A stretch of 64,000 nt of DNA from Halictus rubicundus (taxonomy: Eukaryota > Arthropoda > Insecta > Hymenoptera > Halictidae): contig NC_135149.1 in the NCBI RefSeq assembly GCF_050948215.1, forward strand, positions 3,108,501-3,172,500, given 5' to 3'. Within the stretch, counting starts at the first letter, position 1. Every line of letters begins with the position of its first letter. A program made the translations under genes and the position numbers. The notes below the pieces were generated by a model, which was given only the letters and a program-made list of their open reading frames with translations, had not been told where the DNA came from and did not search any database. Shown in pieces: positions 31,478 to 43,600 of this stretch.

Positions 31478-32495
31478 CTATGCGCGGGCCGCAACGAAGA
31501 CAACACTAAATACTTTGTTGCGTCGCCAGTTCCAATTTCGGTCTGTATATTCGCTACGGTCTCTTAATGTCTCTTTAATGATTTTATTATTTTGAGACCC
31601 TGGTACACGCTTAAGCATTGTATCACGACTTAACCACCGAACTTTACTGTTAAACAGAATATCGCCATATTCGCTTTCCGTATCTTTCAAAAATTCTTTA
31701 AACTCACGATGGTTTAGTCCTCGAGATCTAATAAAATTTACAATTTTAATAATAGGTGGAACTAAATTAGACATTTTTGGAACCTTTAGCACCCAAATTT
31801 TCTTGGTGTAAAATACCATGCGAAATAAATATTTTGCGGTCTGTTAAATTTTTAATATCTTTCGATAATAATCTCGACAAACCAACATTCATACTCGACA
31901 TGGCTCGAGCTCCATCTGTGCTTATTCCAACAATCTTTTCCATTGGGATATTTAATACATTCAGTATCATTTATGTCATAACTTTCATCCACAGCTAGAG
32001 AAATCCGTTCTAACTTGGAAATATGTGTCCGCAAACTTTCCTCAATAATCTCTGATAGTTCGTCAATTCTCCTTGCGACTGTAAATCGCGACAAGCTAAT
32101 TTTGGAAATTATATCCTTTTGATTGGGGAAGGCGGCATCTGCTATCGTTTCATCTTTTCTGCCAAAATTTGACTAACAAGGTAACTCGCACGAACTGCCC
32201 TATCTGCGGTGGATGCAGTACTCTCAAGTGAATTTCGCAGCTTTAAATTTAAACTTGCTTGTAATTGAACCACCATGTCTTTGCGTAATTGTTCTTGCAA
32301 ATTATTAAAATTTAAAGAATGTTTACTATCATAGTGTCTCTTAATATTATATTTTATCAACACAGATATTTTATCACTGCATATCAAACAAATAGCACTT
32401 TCATTGATATAAGTAAAAAAGTAATCGTACGTCCAACTATCGATAAACTGCCGATGTTCATTTTCAATTTTACTTTTACCAGAATTCGAGCTCAT
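31478..32495 (-). pseudogene. hAT transposase pseudogene (BED finger, GTF2IRD2/FAM200-like)
   Basis: Minus-strand pieces in shifting frames follow hAT order. The N-terminus has a BED-like zinc finger (ICLICSDKISVLIKYN then HYDSKH, in 32142-32495). Next come ARRIDELSEIIEESL and LERISLAVDESYD, STDGARAMSS, GILHQENLGAKG and NHREFKEFL with VRWLSRDTML. SRG..HREF and V.WLS are typical of the GTF2IRD2/FAM200 type of hAT transposase. At least three frameshifts break the gene, and the C-terminal dimerisation domain is absent. It cannot be functional. Confidence 0.75.
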
Positions 32496-32880
32496 GGCAA
32501 AATATGAAAATACTCGACCGTTATGCGAAGAATGTGTTTCCTGGCGCAGTTCAGCGAAGACTGTCGAATACTAGAAAACATAGCCGAGAAGCAACAACAA
32601 TGTATTGCAAATCGTGGATGAAGGCCTGCGGGCCACAGCGCACAGTGGTCCGGATCGTAGAATTTAGTGACATTTGACCAAAAAGTCGACTTTTCGAAAT
32701 TGGAAACTAATCAATTTGTATTGCTTTGTAAATGTCCACAGACCTCGAAAATGAAGAAATGACCGAAATTGAATACAATGTTCGGTACAACTTCCTTTAA
32801 ATAACCGTACAACAATCTTTTCCTACCTCGTCCTACTTTAGAACTTATAGTTGTTTAAAGCTGACAATGTCGTGGCGACC

Positions 32881-34240
32881 CACAGTGCGGACAAGTCGGC
32901 ACATCTCACTACATTTTTATTTGACGATGCACAAAAATTTCCTTTGGCAGAACTCTTTATTAGCAGGAAATGCATATTATTATTCATTTCAAAATCATTT
33001 AACAATTTTTTTATGCATAAAAATTGTTTTCTTTTTTTTCAACTTATTAATTTTATTGTTAAATTTAATTTTTTGTGACTAATTACCATTGCATATGCAT
33101 TAGTAACCAAATTTAGATTTTTGTAAAAAAATTTGGCCATGGAGGCACTCTCTAAAGTGCCAAAAATCGAAAATTGTTATATTAACTGTAAATGAGTGCA
33201 ATAATAATTCTGTGTAATGGAAAGTTCTTACCAAGGAATATGCATTCTTTATACATTTAATAAAGTGGATTTCTTTTTTGTACAAATTTTCAACGGTGGT
33301 TTTATTTGTTAATTGCATATAAAACTTCAAATTAACATAAAACAAAAACGGCAAAATATATCCTGAGATTCATGCATATTCGGATACATTACTTATTATA
33401 GTTTAAGAATTTCATAGTTTTGTCTGCGACTTTTTGCGACTCTCAATTTTATAAACTTTTTAAGAAGTGTCCATACCTTTCCTTTAGGATCTATCGTGGA
33501 AAATTTGTTATTTTCTTTTTAAATGTATTAGTTATATTGTTAAATTTCATTTTTTGTGAATAATTAACAATAAGTATACATTTGTAAAAAATTTTGCCAT
33601 TTGTTCGCCACAGTTACAGTGGCGAATTTACCGGGAAAGTTCAATATTCGTGTATATCACGATATGAAATACATTTCTTTTGCAAAACATGCGTATTAGG
33701 ATGGAAATTGTTAATAATAATCATATAATAACCATTTTTATGCATAATACAATTTTGCAATAATTATATATCAATCATTTTTATGTATTTTTAATTTGTT
33801 TTTAATATATGTTTTATAACTATTGAAAAAGTAATAAGAATGTAAGGATAGATCGAAATGTGCAAGATCACGAGAGTCAATGATTTTGAGTCGCAATCAA
33901 AGTACTGAGAATGACTCGGATAGCGAAGCAGCAGCAGCATGCTCGGATAGCATTTTGTTGAGTTTATTCATTTTATTCACTAGTATTATAATTTCTTTAA
34001 GATTATTATTGTTAATTTTACATATGGTTCATTTATTATTAATTTTGTTCTAAACTGGTTAGTTTTTAAAAATAAATTTGTTAATTTTTAATAATAAATT
34101 TTTTTTTCTAAAAAATTTTTTTTTGTTAAAATTATAAACTATATTGGTAAATTTAATTGTCTGTAAAAAATTTCCTCTATATATGCATTAATAACCGAAC
34201 TACGAGAAGTGCCGAAAACAGGCGATTTGTCCGCACTGTG
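32881..34240. mobile_element. Non-coding Transib-type element nested in Transib copy 2
   Basis: The 1360-bp element has ends CACAGTGCGGACAAGTCG and, inverted, CACAGTGCGGACAAATCG. It is flanked by a perfect 5-bp duplication CGACC (32876-32880 and 34241-34245). The heptamer and duplication length match Transib, but the rest of the terminus differs from the host copy. Internally it has three diverged direct repeats of an AT-rich unit around TTGTTAAATTTAATTTTTTG (about 33050, 33535 and 34140). No coding motif is present, so it would need a transposase in trans. Confidence 0.8.
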
Positions 34241-34402
34241 CGACCGCGTGGTCGCCGCGCGTTGGCCGTTGTGATGCGCGAGATAACCCAAGAACACTTA
34301 GCACTGAAAACCGAACTCTAAACATCCGAAATGCTTATATTTATTATTAAGAAAAAAATTTCACGTTATACTTCAAACAATTTCCTCGCCTTATGAAATA
34401 GA

Positions 34403-34716
34403 CACAGATAAATTTGGACAATACGCACAAAGCACAGCAAAATATTTTATTGATCACTACTGGAAAGGAGATAATACAGCATGCATTACTTCCGATTGGC
34501 CAATTATCTGAAGAGGCTCAAGAAACAAGACACAAAGATTTAAAAAAAAATAGGACCAAAAATACTCGCAAAATTTCTAGAATCGCTACAAATGAAGATA
34601 CACTGTACAAATTGTTATTAACATCGGACCCACATATTTCGGCAACGAGAATAAGATCTTACAAGAAGAAAATCAAGCAATTCAGTCCAGAGGCTAAAGA
34701 ATTATTAAAAAAATAA
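34403..34716 (+). pseudogene. Transib (RAG1-related) transposase remnant, copy 2
   Basis: Only the C-terminal part remains. Relative to copy 1 about 50 bp is missing near 34455, which shifts the frame between the TDKFGQYAQSTAKYF part and the KEIIQHALLPIGQLSEEAQE part. From there the frame is open to the natural end, through KISRIATNEDTLYKLLLTSD and SPEAKELLKK. SEEAQE contains the position equivalent to the third catalytic acid of Transib/RAG1. Unlike copy 1, the Gln codon after KEII is intact. Both upstream Asp residues are gone. Confidence 0.78.
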
Positions 34717-35317
34717 AGAAAACAAAAGCCACCTACTTCTTCAACAACAAAATGGTAAGATTAATTAGTATACTTCTTATTTTATCAATTAAAAAAATAT
34801 TAATATTACTTTTGCTCGCAATATATATTTGTGACGTTAAATACCGTACTTAATAACTTGTATACCTGTACATTTTATCAAAAATTTTAATAACATAATT
34901 ACATTATATATAAAAAATTATAAGATTTGAATTTCGAACTATTATACAATGGTTTTAATAAGGAAAGCAACTGATTCAACAACTAAATAAAAGTTTATAA
35001 AAATAATTAATTAACAAATTAAACAAAAAATATTTTCTAACATGTATGATTAGAAAGAGATTATTTTACAATATTTTTTAGTTCAAACCCCATTTAAATA
35101 TCTCAAACGGTTCAAAAGTTATACACAAATGTCACTAAATTCTGCGATCCGGACCACTGTGCAGCGTCGCAGCGCGCCGTACCGGGTTCCGGCGGGACGC
35201 AGTCAGTATGCTACTAGGCCAAATGCGGCCCGCGGGCCGCATGTTGCTCATCGCTGCTCTAACCGATATATGTCCCTGGGTAGACCCGTTTTGTGGACAT
35301 AAATCGAGTAAGCACTG

Positions 35318-35694
35318 CACAATGTCCCAAAACGATTCTCTAAATAACTGATGGGACTCTTTGAGTGAAAGCTCACGGCAGGTCTTGCATTCCTTTCGAA
35401 CTTTTGTTAGGACATATTGCGCCTTAATTCGATGGTTCCATTGAGACATGGGGACTCCACGATTTCCCAGAAGAATTTTATATTCAATTCAATATCTTAC
35501 CGGCGCGGCAGCGTGGCACTGGCTTCCAGCTGATCGAGTCAGGAATGCGAATTAACTGCATTGTGATCCCTGGTTCCCCGTAAAATCGAACAACTTCTAA
35601 CTGAGGGCCCGGGTATCGATTCCGTTATTTTCACTTTACCCGCGGCGGCTCAGGACGGAAAATTTCAAGAGAACCACAATGAAGTAGAAAATTA
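35318..35694. repeat. Dispersed repeat copy 2 plus flank
   Basis: 35318-35560 repeats 4088-4345 with a few differences. The following 130 bp (GGGCCCGGGTATCG..., GCGGCGGCTCAGGACGG) is not recognised. Confidence 0.5.
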
Positions 35695-37023
35695 CAGTAA
35701 ATTATCGTTGTACGTCAGTGCCAATCTCACGTTTCCAAGCCAGTGGAACACCTCACACCACCGCGGTGAGTGGCCGAATCGCGAGAGCCGTCGCGGCCAT
35801 AACATTGTCGGCTATATCGGTGTGAGACCAGAAGACCACTCCTAATCCAATTACAAAACATCTTTATTTTTCGTTATTTTTTTATGAAACTTTTACCAAC
35901 ATATTCGTGGCATTTTTCTGATTAAAATGGAACCAAATATGATATAATTCCGACGATATTTACGTGTGTAATGAACGATGGAAGTTACTTCCCATAACAA
36001 TTATATTAACGGAAAATTAGTGTAAATGTGATCCGAATTATATCGCGTTTGATATCATTTTAATCAGAATAATGCCACAAATGTATTGGTGAAAGTCTCA
36101 TAAAAGATAATTAATAATAAAGAAGTTAAATTTTTCATTTAAAGGCCTGCGCTCACGCGAGCTTTGATTTGTGCCGGCGGCGGCGACTCTTCGCGGCTCT
36201 TTCCTTCCCATACGCTGTCCTTCTCTGTGTTCGAAACTTTTATCGCTTGTTATGTCGCGTAGCGAAATTTCGGTTACAATCAATAGTGTCCGAGGAACCG
36301 TTGCCGGCCGAGGATTTAGTTTTTTATTAGCATGTAGCACAGGGTCGTATGGCATAAATACTAAGCCGGAGCGGCGGGACGATAGCATTTTTCTTGATTC
36401 AGAACTAGTGAAACATTGGCACTAAGCAAAGGTTACTCTTGTAAATATCTTGTCGGTTCGATTCTAGTTTCTTGTAATAAACTATAATATACACTTGACC
36501 CTCCGGTTCATCATCATTTAATACAGTCCACTCACAGAAGTATAGAAGTGCGAGTTTAACTATAGCAAGTAATAGAAAACGCGCACACAACATGTTACAC
36601 AAGTAAATATCATCGGAATTATATCATATTTGGTTTCATTTTAATCAGAAAAGTGCCACGAATATGTTGGTAAAAGTTTCATAAAAAGATAACGAAAAAT
36701 AAAAAAGTTTTGTAATTGGATTAGGAGTGGTCTTCTGATCTCACACCGATATAGCCGACAATGAGTTACCCACTCCTCGGCGACGACGGTTCTCGAGTTT
36801 CGCTGTCCGCTTCTTCGTGCAACATTATATCGGAGACGGATATTCTCTCCGTTTGAATGCCAGTCATTTTGGTACGCCATAGGTTTCTTATGGCTTTAAC
36901 ACGCGATGACTCGGTTTCCAGCGTGCCCTGTGTATTTCAAATGGGACGCTCGGTGACAATCACCGCTCCGTATGAGTGTCAGTGAAAAGAACGGCGGTAG
37001 TGACCTACAACGATAATTTACTG
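35695..37023. mobile_element. TA-flanked foldback-type element, copy 1
   Basis: Ends are CAGTAAATTATCGTTGTA and, inverted, TACAACGATAATTTACTG, with TA on both sides (35693-35694 and 37024-37025). Long inverted inner segments include ATCCAATTACAAAAC...TTTATGAAACTTTTACCAAC near 35845-35905 and its inverse near 36660-36725. It shares these inner blocks with 41987-42821 but has a different terminus. TA duplication suggests the Tc1/mariner group. No transposase was seen. Confidence 0.7.
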
Positions 37024-37079
37024 TACTTTTCGGTCGTTAAAAATTCAATGTATCGAGTTTCTGATGGAAATCGGATTGA

Positions 37080-37384
37080 TTTCTGACGAATTCATTTTTT
37101 CTTGGAGGACAAACGTGTTTCCTCGGTGCAAGGAAATATTTATATTTCTCTCGGAGACCAAACATTTTCCCGATGAAGGAAAATATTATTTATTTACTTA
37201 TATACTTATTTTCCTTGAAGACCGAATGTTTTCTTGATGCAAGGTAATCCAGTGTTTACGCGATATATGTCCAAAACACGGGTCTAGCCAAGGACATATA
37301 TCGGCCAGGAGATACTATTTTATGATCCACGCCGAACACAGTAAATGTCAGGTAAGCTCTAGAGGCCATTTTCTACGTTCGGCG
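37080..37384. repeat. Half copy of the foldback at 6390-7412
   Basis: The segment from TTCTTGGAGGACAAACGTG through CCGAATGTTTTCTTGATGCA to the MITE-like TCCACGCCGAACACAG repeats 6890-7110. It ends abruptly at the left end of Transib copy 3. Confidence 0.6.
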
Positions 37385-38111
37385 CACAGTGGGCAATTTG
37401 GACGAAATCGGATTCAAGGTCAAGGAACTTTCGATAGGAATGCGGTAGAGCGATGAAATTTTTTTTAAATGAAAGTTGAAACTTAGTAGAATATGGGAAA
37501 AGTAGAGAGACTGTGGTCCGAACGTTTTTTAACCTCGAGAAAATTCGTTAAACGCGCACAAATTCAAGAAAATGTTAGTTTTTTCAATACCACGCCCGGA
37601 AAAAATTTTTTCTAACATGCTATACATCATTTCCCATAGATTTTTTCACGCTGATTTCAAATCTGGTCTCAAAATTTGTCTACGACCTCAGGATTTTGCA
37701 AAAAATAGATTTTTGTGACGAAAAACTAATGAAGTCATTTTTTCGTGAAAATGATTTTATAACACTCTACTTTGAAGGTATATTGTATTTTCATATATAA
37801 AATTCAATAAAAGTAATAATAATGACGCATTTGAACGTTTTGAGTTACTTACGGAACATGAAGCGCTTCACATCTCGTCACCACTTGACGTATCGCTGTT
37901 ATTGCTACTGGCACTTTCTGCAAACTGTCTGTGGTTGTAATGTAGTATAAATTAGATATCTATTGTCCATAATTATATTTTCATGTACAGAGGAAGTAAG
38001 GTAAGTATTTAATCTTTTTAACTTACGCATTTTCTTCGACGAAGTTTCTACATTCTGCTGCTATTTTCTTTCTTCGGTAAAACTTTAATCGATCTTTTAG
38101 TAATATGATAG

Positions 38112-38769
38112 AAAGGGTCTAGGGGGATAAGACAGGTCTAGCGGCCCCGGCGGGAATTTTATTGGTATTGTGTGGAAAACCATCATTTTAGGTTGAAAAA
38201 CAATCCCCTAAAATTTTAAGTCGCTAACCCTTCATTTAAGGGTGATATGAGGGTAAACACCCTCAACTTTAACATTTTTTTTCTCGGTTGTTAATTAAGA
38301 TATTGAGATGAAATAAAATCGAAAATATTCGAACTTACTTCCTTCATATCATATATTTTTTTCATAATTGTAATTAAATTATTAAGACTAGAAAAAAATT
38401 ATTTAATTTTTAATTTTTTTTTAGGCGTGGGGGTGGCAAGCAACCCTTCGAGTGACCACTTCCAAAAAATTCAAGAACAATGTTCTGTTACCTATCTAAT
38501 ACGTACAAAAGTTTCAAGATCGTCGGATTGGTGGAACATAGTTAAATATTGAAAAACAAATGAAATTACGCCATTATAATAGTATAATGTGTAGTGCACT
38601 GTTTCTTACGACTAATTATTAATTAATAATTCTTATCAGGAGATTATGTCCCTCCTTGATCAATTATTCGCATCGTATTATATTCTATTCCTGTCTTCCC
38701 GAATTTGCAATATAAATAGACATTATGTAGGTGTAAAAGAAAAGTTTAGGAATCATAATATAGATTTAT
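38112..38769. other. Left arm and 3' flank of the Harbinger-like element
   Basis: Non-coding inverted-repeat arm followed by AT-rich 3' sequence of the transposase gene. The arm includes GTTGAAAAACAATCCCCTAA, mirrored near 51225-51245. No separate gene. Confidence 0.55.
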
Positions 38770-40246
38770 TCAATCTTCGTCACTATTTTCCTCAATTACT
38801 GGTACAGTATGTGTCGTATCAAATATATTGGTTAATATCTCCGCTGGTTTTACAATTTTGGATTTAAATCGCCCATGAGATAAATAGTAAATAATGGTAG
38901 CGACATGGGAGCAGCAACCTACTGTTCTGTTGCCATTAGCACAGTCTAATTCAATGTAGCATTGATAACTTTTGCGATTAATATGCCTCGAATGAACTTT
39001 CACCCTTATAATATTTTTAGTTTCCTTTAAATATTCCATATTTAAAATATCATCATTCCTCATTAACTCCGCTAGATAGCATACCGCCTGGGTTAATTGA
39101 GGTACCTGTACATAATATTACATAAGTAGCATATAGTTTTATATGTGATAATGTTATACATATGCAAGAAAGTATGTTACCTGTGAATAAGATTTTCAAA
39201 TCTTTCTCAGTCATTTCTGGAAAATCCATTACAACGTTGGCAGTCATTCGTGTAAATGGTTTTCTACGGCGATTTAATTTTTTTCCTTCTACTAGTTCCT
39301 GAAGCGTTTGTTTTTATCCGTTGATTCTTCATATAATCAATAATTAAATCTATTTCTGGATCTGTATCTAATCTTTTACCAAATTCATTGTGTAGAAAGT
39401 TTGCTATTCGACACAATGATTTAAGACATGGTAGAAGTTTATTGTCTATTTTGTGGTGTAATAAACGATAGTTCTGTGCAATATCGCCATGGACAGCTTC
39501 AACAATCCATCTTAATTTTGTTACGAAGCGTGATGAATTTGCTTTTGCTGTTATCAATTGTGCTCGATTTCCTTTACAAGCTGGCATTAAAACATTATAT
39601 CCTCTATTTTTCATATGCTCGACAACATCTCGAAAACCACGGTCCACAACGCAAAAATCATTGGGTTGTAAAAGTGAACTTATTCCGTTAGGATCTACTA
39701 ATAAGATTTTCATGATTGACGCATCATTCATGGTACCATTAAATGGTCCTGCCGTGTCAATAATATATCCATTTGTTGTGCAAATTGTAAACGGTTTACA
39801 TAATGATGTTTTCTTCTGTCCAGAATATGATTTCCTTCGATATACATTATTTTTACTTTTCTCGTGTCTAACATATGTTCCATCAAAAATGACTACTAAT
39901 TCAGAATCTTTTATTTCAAAAAGTTTCCTTGGTGCGTACGCTGTTTCATTTAAAATGAGATCGGCTCTGGATTTTGCATTTATTCCGAAGTGATTTCCCA
40001 AAACATCCTTTTCAAATGCGTTAATTATTTGATGGAAATATCCTGACACTTGTTGTTCATGTTGCAGACCGAATATATTTTTAATAATTACTTTAGAACT
40101 GCCACTTCTAAGTTTAAATAAAAATATAATTAATGCTTGTTTCACAGTCGAGCGCGATGCAGCGGGTGTTTGTGATTTTGGGTTCAAGACCGAGCGAGTG
40201 TTGGGGACTTTTAAGTGGAAGTCGCAGAGAAACCGAATGAGTGTAA
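38770..40246 (-). pseudogene. ISL2EU/Harbinger-like transposase, broken by copia
   Basis: The main minus-strand exon (39264-40246) holds a DDE_Tnp_4-type nuclease with LVVIFDGTYV (first Asp), DTAGPFNGTMNDASI, FCVVDRGFRDVVEHM (second Asp), MPACKGNR and LRWIVEAVHGDIAQNYR (Glu). A downstream part at 38770-39247 includes EMTEKDLKILFTG, a probable intron with GTAACA and TACAG borders, and the SWIM-type motif CANGNRTVGCCSHVATIIYY. A SWIM motif beside this DDE type is typical of ISL2EU elements. The copia element enters at 40246 and cuts off the N-terminus. Minus-strand sequence right of copia (50651-50875) carries only a low-similarity remnant. Confidence 0.75.
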
Positions 40247-40556
40247 TATAGATATTTGTACAGAAATTATATCTATAATACGGTTCCATTAACTGTTGTA
40301 TATGTATCTCGTTACATTGTATCTCGCGGTGTCTTTAGGTATCGAATCAAAGACAGAGCCGCGCTTCTTTTTGGTCCGCCGACGTGTCCCATTCAGATGT
40401 TTTATTTTTCTCCAACGTATCGACGAGCTGCCGAAGTCGTTCAGTAAAAGCCTAGCCTTAGTAGAGGAAACATCGATCAAATATCGTTCATGATCATATC
40501 TGTGTTTTTTTTTATTCTTTCTAAATAAGTAAATACCTTGCTTCCCAAAACCAACA
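40247..40556 (+). repeat. Copia 5' LTR
   Basis: Starts TATAGATATTTGTACAG and ends CAAAACCAACA. The same sequence recurs at 50341-50650. The non-canonical TA...CA termini are defined by the TGTAA duplication and the adjacent primer site. Confidence 0.88.
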
Positions 40557-40570
40557 GGTTATGGGCCCAG
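40557..40570 (+). promoter_or_regulatory. Primer binding site, initiator tRNA-Met (internal)
   Basis: GGTTATGGGCCCAG directly follows the LTR. Its complement CTGGGCCCATAACC is the anticodon region of initiator tRNA-Met. Copia is known to prime reverse transcription with the 5' half of cleaved initiator tRNA-Met, so this fits the family exactly. Confidence 0.85.
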
Positions 40571-40677
40571 GCACATAGTTAAAGTAATTTTAAAGTTACT
40601 TTAAACTAATTTGAACTAATTTTAAAGTTATTTTAAGTTTTAAAGTGAACGGGAAAGAGACGTGTGATACTGTGAAA

Positions 40678-43600
40678 ATGAGTGCAGACACGAAGAAGAC
40701 AAAGCGAAACATCAACCCCTTCGATGGGGAAAAGTATAGCGTCTGGAAACACAGAATTCGGGCATTAATAGCAGAAGAGGATGCACTGAAAGTTTTGGAC
40801 TTGGATCGCCCAGAAACCCCGGGAAAAGATTGGATGCGATGCGAGAGAATTGCTACGGGAATAATTATTGAATACTTAACAGATTCAATGTTATGTTTCG
40901 CAACGGAGACAGATACGGCTAGGGATATAATTAACAAATTGGATGCGATATACCAAAGAAAAAGCCTCGCAACTCAACTTGCTGTCGAGAAGAAGTTATT
41001 GTGTTTTAAATTTAAGGAAGATATACCACTTTCAAAACATTTCATACTTTTCGACGAAATGATAGTGGAACTACACTCTGCGGGAGAAACACTGTCCGAG
41101 ATGAGTAAAGTAGCCAGATTGTTATTAACGTTACCAAATTCATACGATCCACTCGTCACCGCAATCCAAACCCAATCAGACGAAAATCTAAGCCTCGCAT
41201 TTGTGAAAATTAAATTGCTAGATTATGAAGTGAAACTACGAAACGAGAAAAGTGAAACAAGTGCAAAAGTATTGCATATAGAAACAAAAAGGGATAATGA
41301 GAGGATAAAGAGAGATAAAAAATTTAAGACAAGTTTTAAAAGAAATGAAAATAATCATCAACGTCGTTCTTTTAAAAATAAAGGATTTAACAAAAACTAT
41401 TATAAAAAATGTGATTATTGTGGCAGAAGAAACCACGAAAAGAAAGACTGCTACTATTACAAAAGGAATTCTACGGCTGAAGAGCGGCCGCGAACAATTC
41501 AAACCGTTCAAGTGCAAGGAGAGCGTGAAAGCTTCGCGTTTATGACAGGAGTTCAAATAAAAAATAATAAAAGATCAAATGATTCTGCTGAAATAGATTT
41601 TATATTGGACTCAGGTGCTACAGATCACTTGGTTAATGAAATGGATTTTTTCGTGACTTTATCAACATTGAAGAAGCCCATTCATGTGTCAATTGCAAAG
41701 AAAGGAGAAGTTATCACGGCAACGAAGATTGGTTCGATTAAAATAACGACAAATCTAGGAGTTACCGGAGTTCTGGAGAATGTATTATACGTACCCGATG
41801 TCCCAAACAACCTACTTTCCGTTCGCCGAATCCAGGAAGCCGGAATGAGAGTCATTTTTAGCGAAACTGGCAAAGTTACAGTAACGAAAGGTGGTAAGAC
41901 CATACTCACTGGTAAGTCAGTACAAAATTTAATATGTGTAACATTTACTATTGATAAAACTATGTGTGATAAAACATATGCAAATACAGTGAAGATTCGA
42001 GTTTTGTCACTCCCGACGTTCCCAGCTATTGTCACCCGGACACCTCACACCACTCGAGAACCGGCGCGACGCGGCCACAACATTGTCGCGTATATCGGTG
42101 TGAGGCTAGAAGACCACTACTAATCCAATTACAAAACTTCTTTATTTTTCATTATTTTTTTATGAAACTTTTACCAACATATTCGTGGCATTTTTCTGAT
42201 TAAAATGGAACCAAATATGATATAATTCCGATGATATTTACTTGTGTAACAAGCATTAAAAGTTTCGAACACAGAGAAGGACAGCGTATGAGGAAGAAAG
42301 AGACGCGACGAGTCGAAGCGTTCGGAAAAGATCAAAGCTCGCGTGAGCGCAGGCCTTTAAATGAAAAATGTAACTTCTTTAGTATTAATTATTTTTTTAT
42401 GAGACTTTCACCAATGTATTCGTGGCATTATTCTAATTAAAATGATACCAAACGCGTTATAATTCGGATCACATTTACACTAATTTTTCGTTAATGTAAT
42501 TGTTATGGGAAGTAACTTTCATCGTTCATTATACAGGTAAATATCATCGGAATTATATCATATTTGGTGTCATTTTAATCGGAAAAATGCCACGAATATG
42601 TTGGTAAAAGTTTCATAAAAAAATAATGAAAAATAAAGAAGTTTTGTAATTGGATTAGTAGTGGTCTTCTAGCCTCACACCGATATACGCGACAATGTTG
42701 TGGCCGCGACGGTTTTCGAGTTTCGCCGTCACCACCTGGGACGCCGGCGAGAAACGTCCGACGTTCCCCGGATTTGTCACCCTGAAGAACCGAAAAAGTG
42801 ACAAAACTCGAATCTTTACTGTAATATCGTAGTACCAAACACATACAAATTGTGGCATGAACGTTTGGGTCATATTGAGAGTTCTAAATTCGTTAAAATG
42901 AAACAGAATGATTTAATCGTTGGTAAGAAATTAATAGACAGAATTAATCCTACACAGGATTTATGTGAAGCTTGTGTGTACGGAAAACAAGCGCGTCTGC
43001 CTTTCTCAAAAGGAAGGGACAGGAGTCACATAACTAGACCTCTGTTTACTGTCCACTCTGATGTATGTGGACCAATTAAACCAAAAACAATCGACGAAAA
43101 AAGTTATTTTGTTACATTCATTGACGAATTTACACATTACACGGTCGTTTATCTCATCGCGTTTAAATCTGAAGTGTTCAAAGTTTTTCAAGACTTTGTA
43201 GCCAAATCTGAATCACACTTCAGTTTACAAATCGCAAATTTGAATTGCGATAATGGGACAGAATACTTATCAAATGAATTCAAAGCTTTTTGTGTGCAAA
43301 AGGGTATTCAATATCAATTGACAGTTCCGTATACGCCTCAGCAAAATCCCATAGCAGAACGAATGAACAGAACTCTATTAGAAAAAGCTCGCGCCATGAT
43401 TCATGGTGCTGTTTTATACAAAGAGCTATGGGGAGAGGCAATATTAACAGCAGCCCACTTAATTAATATTTCTCCAAGTAAAGCCATCGCGGAGAATAAA
43501 ACTCCTTTTGAACTATGGCATAATAGGAAACCAAAATTAAATCGTTTAAGAATTTTTGGTAGCACCGTCTACGTGCACGACAAAAATAGAGAAAGTAAAT

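Larger units (their letters stand above)
32641..35161 (+). mobile_element. Transib copy 2, internally deleted, perfect ends
   Basis: The 2521-bp element has inverted ends CACAGTGGTCCGGATCG...GACATTTG over about 36 bp with one mismatch. It is flanked by a perfect 5-bp duplication CAGCG (32636-32640 and 35162-35166). Transib elements are known for 5-bp GC-rich duplications and CAC-starting ends resembling RAG recombination signals. It is inserted in the hAT element. About half its length is a second element (32881-34240), and the rest is leader, a transposase C-terminal remnant and about 370 bp of 3' sequence shared with copy 1. Confidence 0.88.
31427..35256 (-). mobile_element. hAT DNA transposon, degenerate, carrying a Transib insertion
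   Basis: The inverted ends are CAGTGATGAGCAAC and GTTGCTCATCGCTG. The 8-bp target duplication CTCTGACC (31419-31426) / CTCTAACC (35257-35264) has one mismatch. 8 bp is the hAT standard. The right end is GC-rich (GCGGCCCGCGGGCCGC). Without the Transib the element is about 1.3 kb, shorter than autonomous hATs. Another copy of its right end is at 52298-52383. Confidence 0.85.
31282..35317. mobile_element. MITE of the CAGTGTTTACTCGATA family, split by a hAT element
   Basis: The left part (31282-31426, CAGTCTTTACTCGATATATG to ATAGTATCCTCTGACC) and the right part (35257-35317, CTCTAACCGATATATGTCCC to GTAAGCACTG) make one complete element of about 198 bp after removal of the hAT and one copy of its 8-bp duplication. 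Confidence 0.75.
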
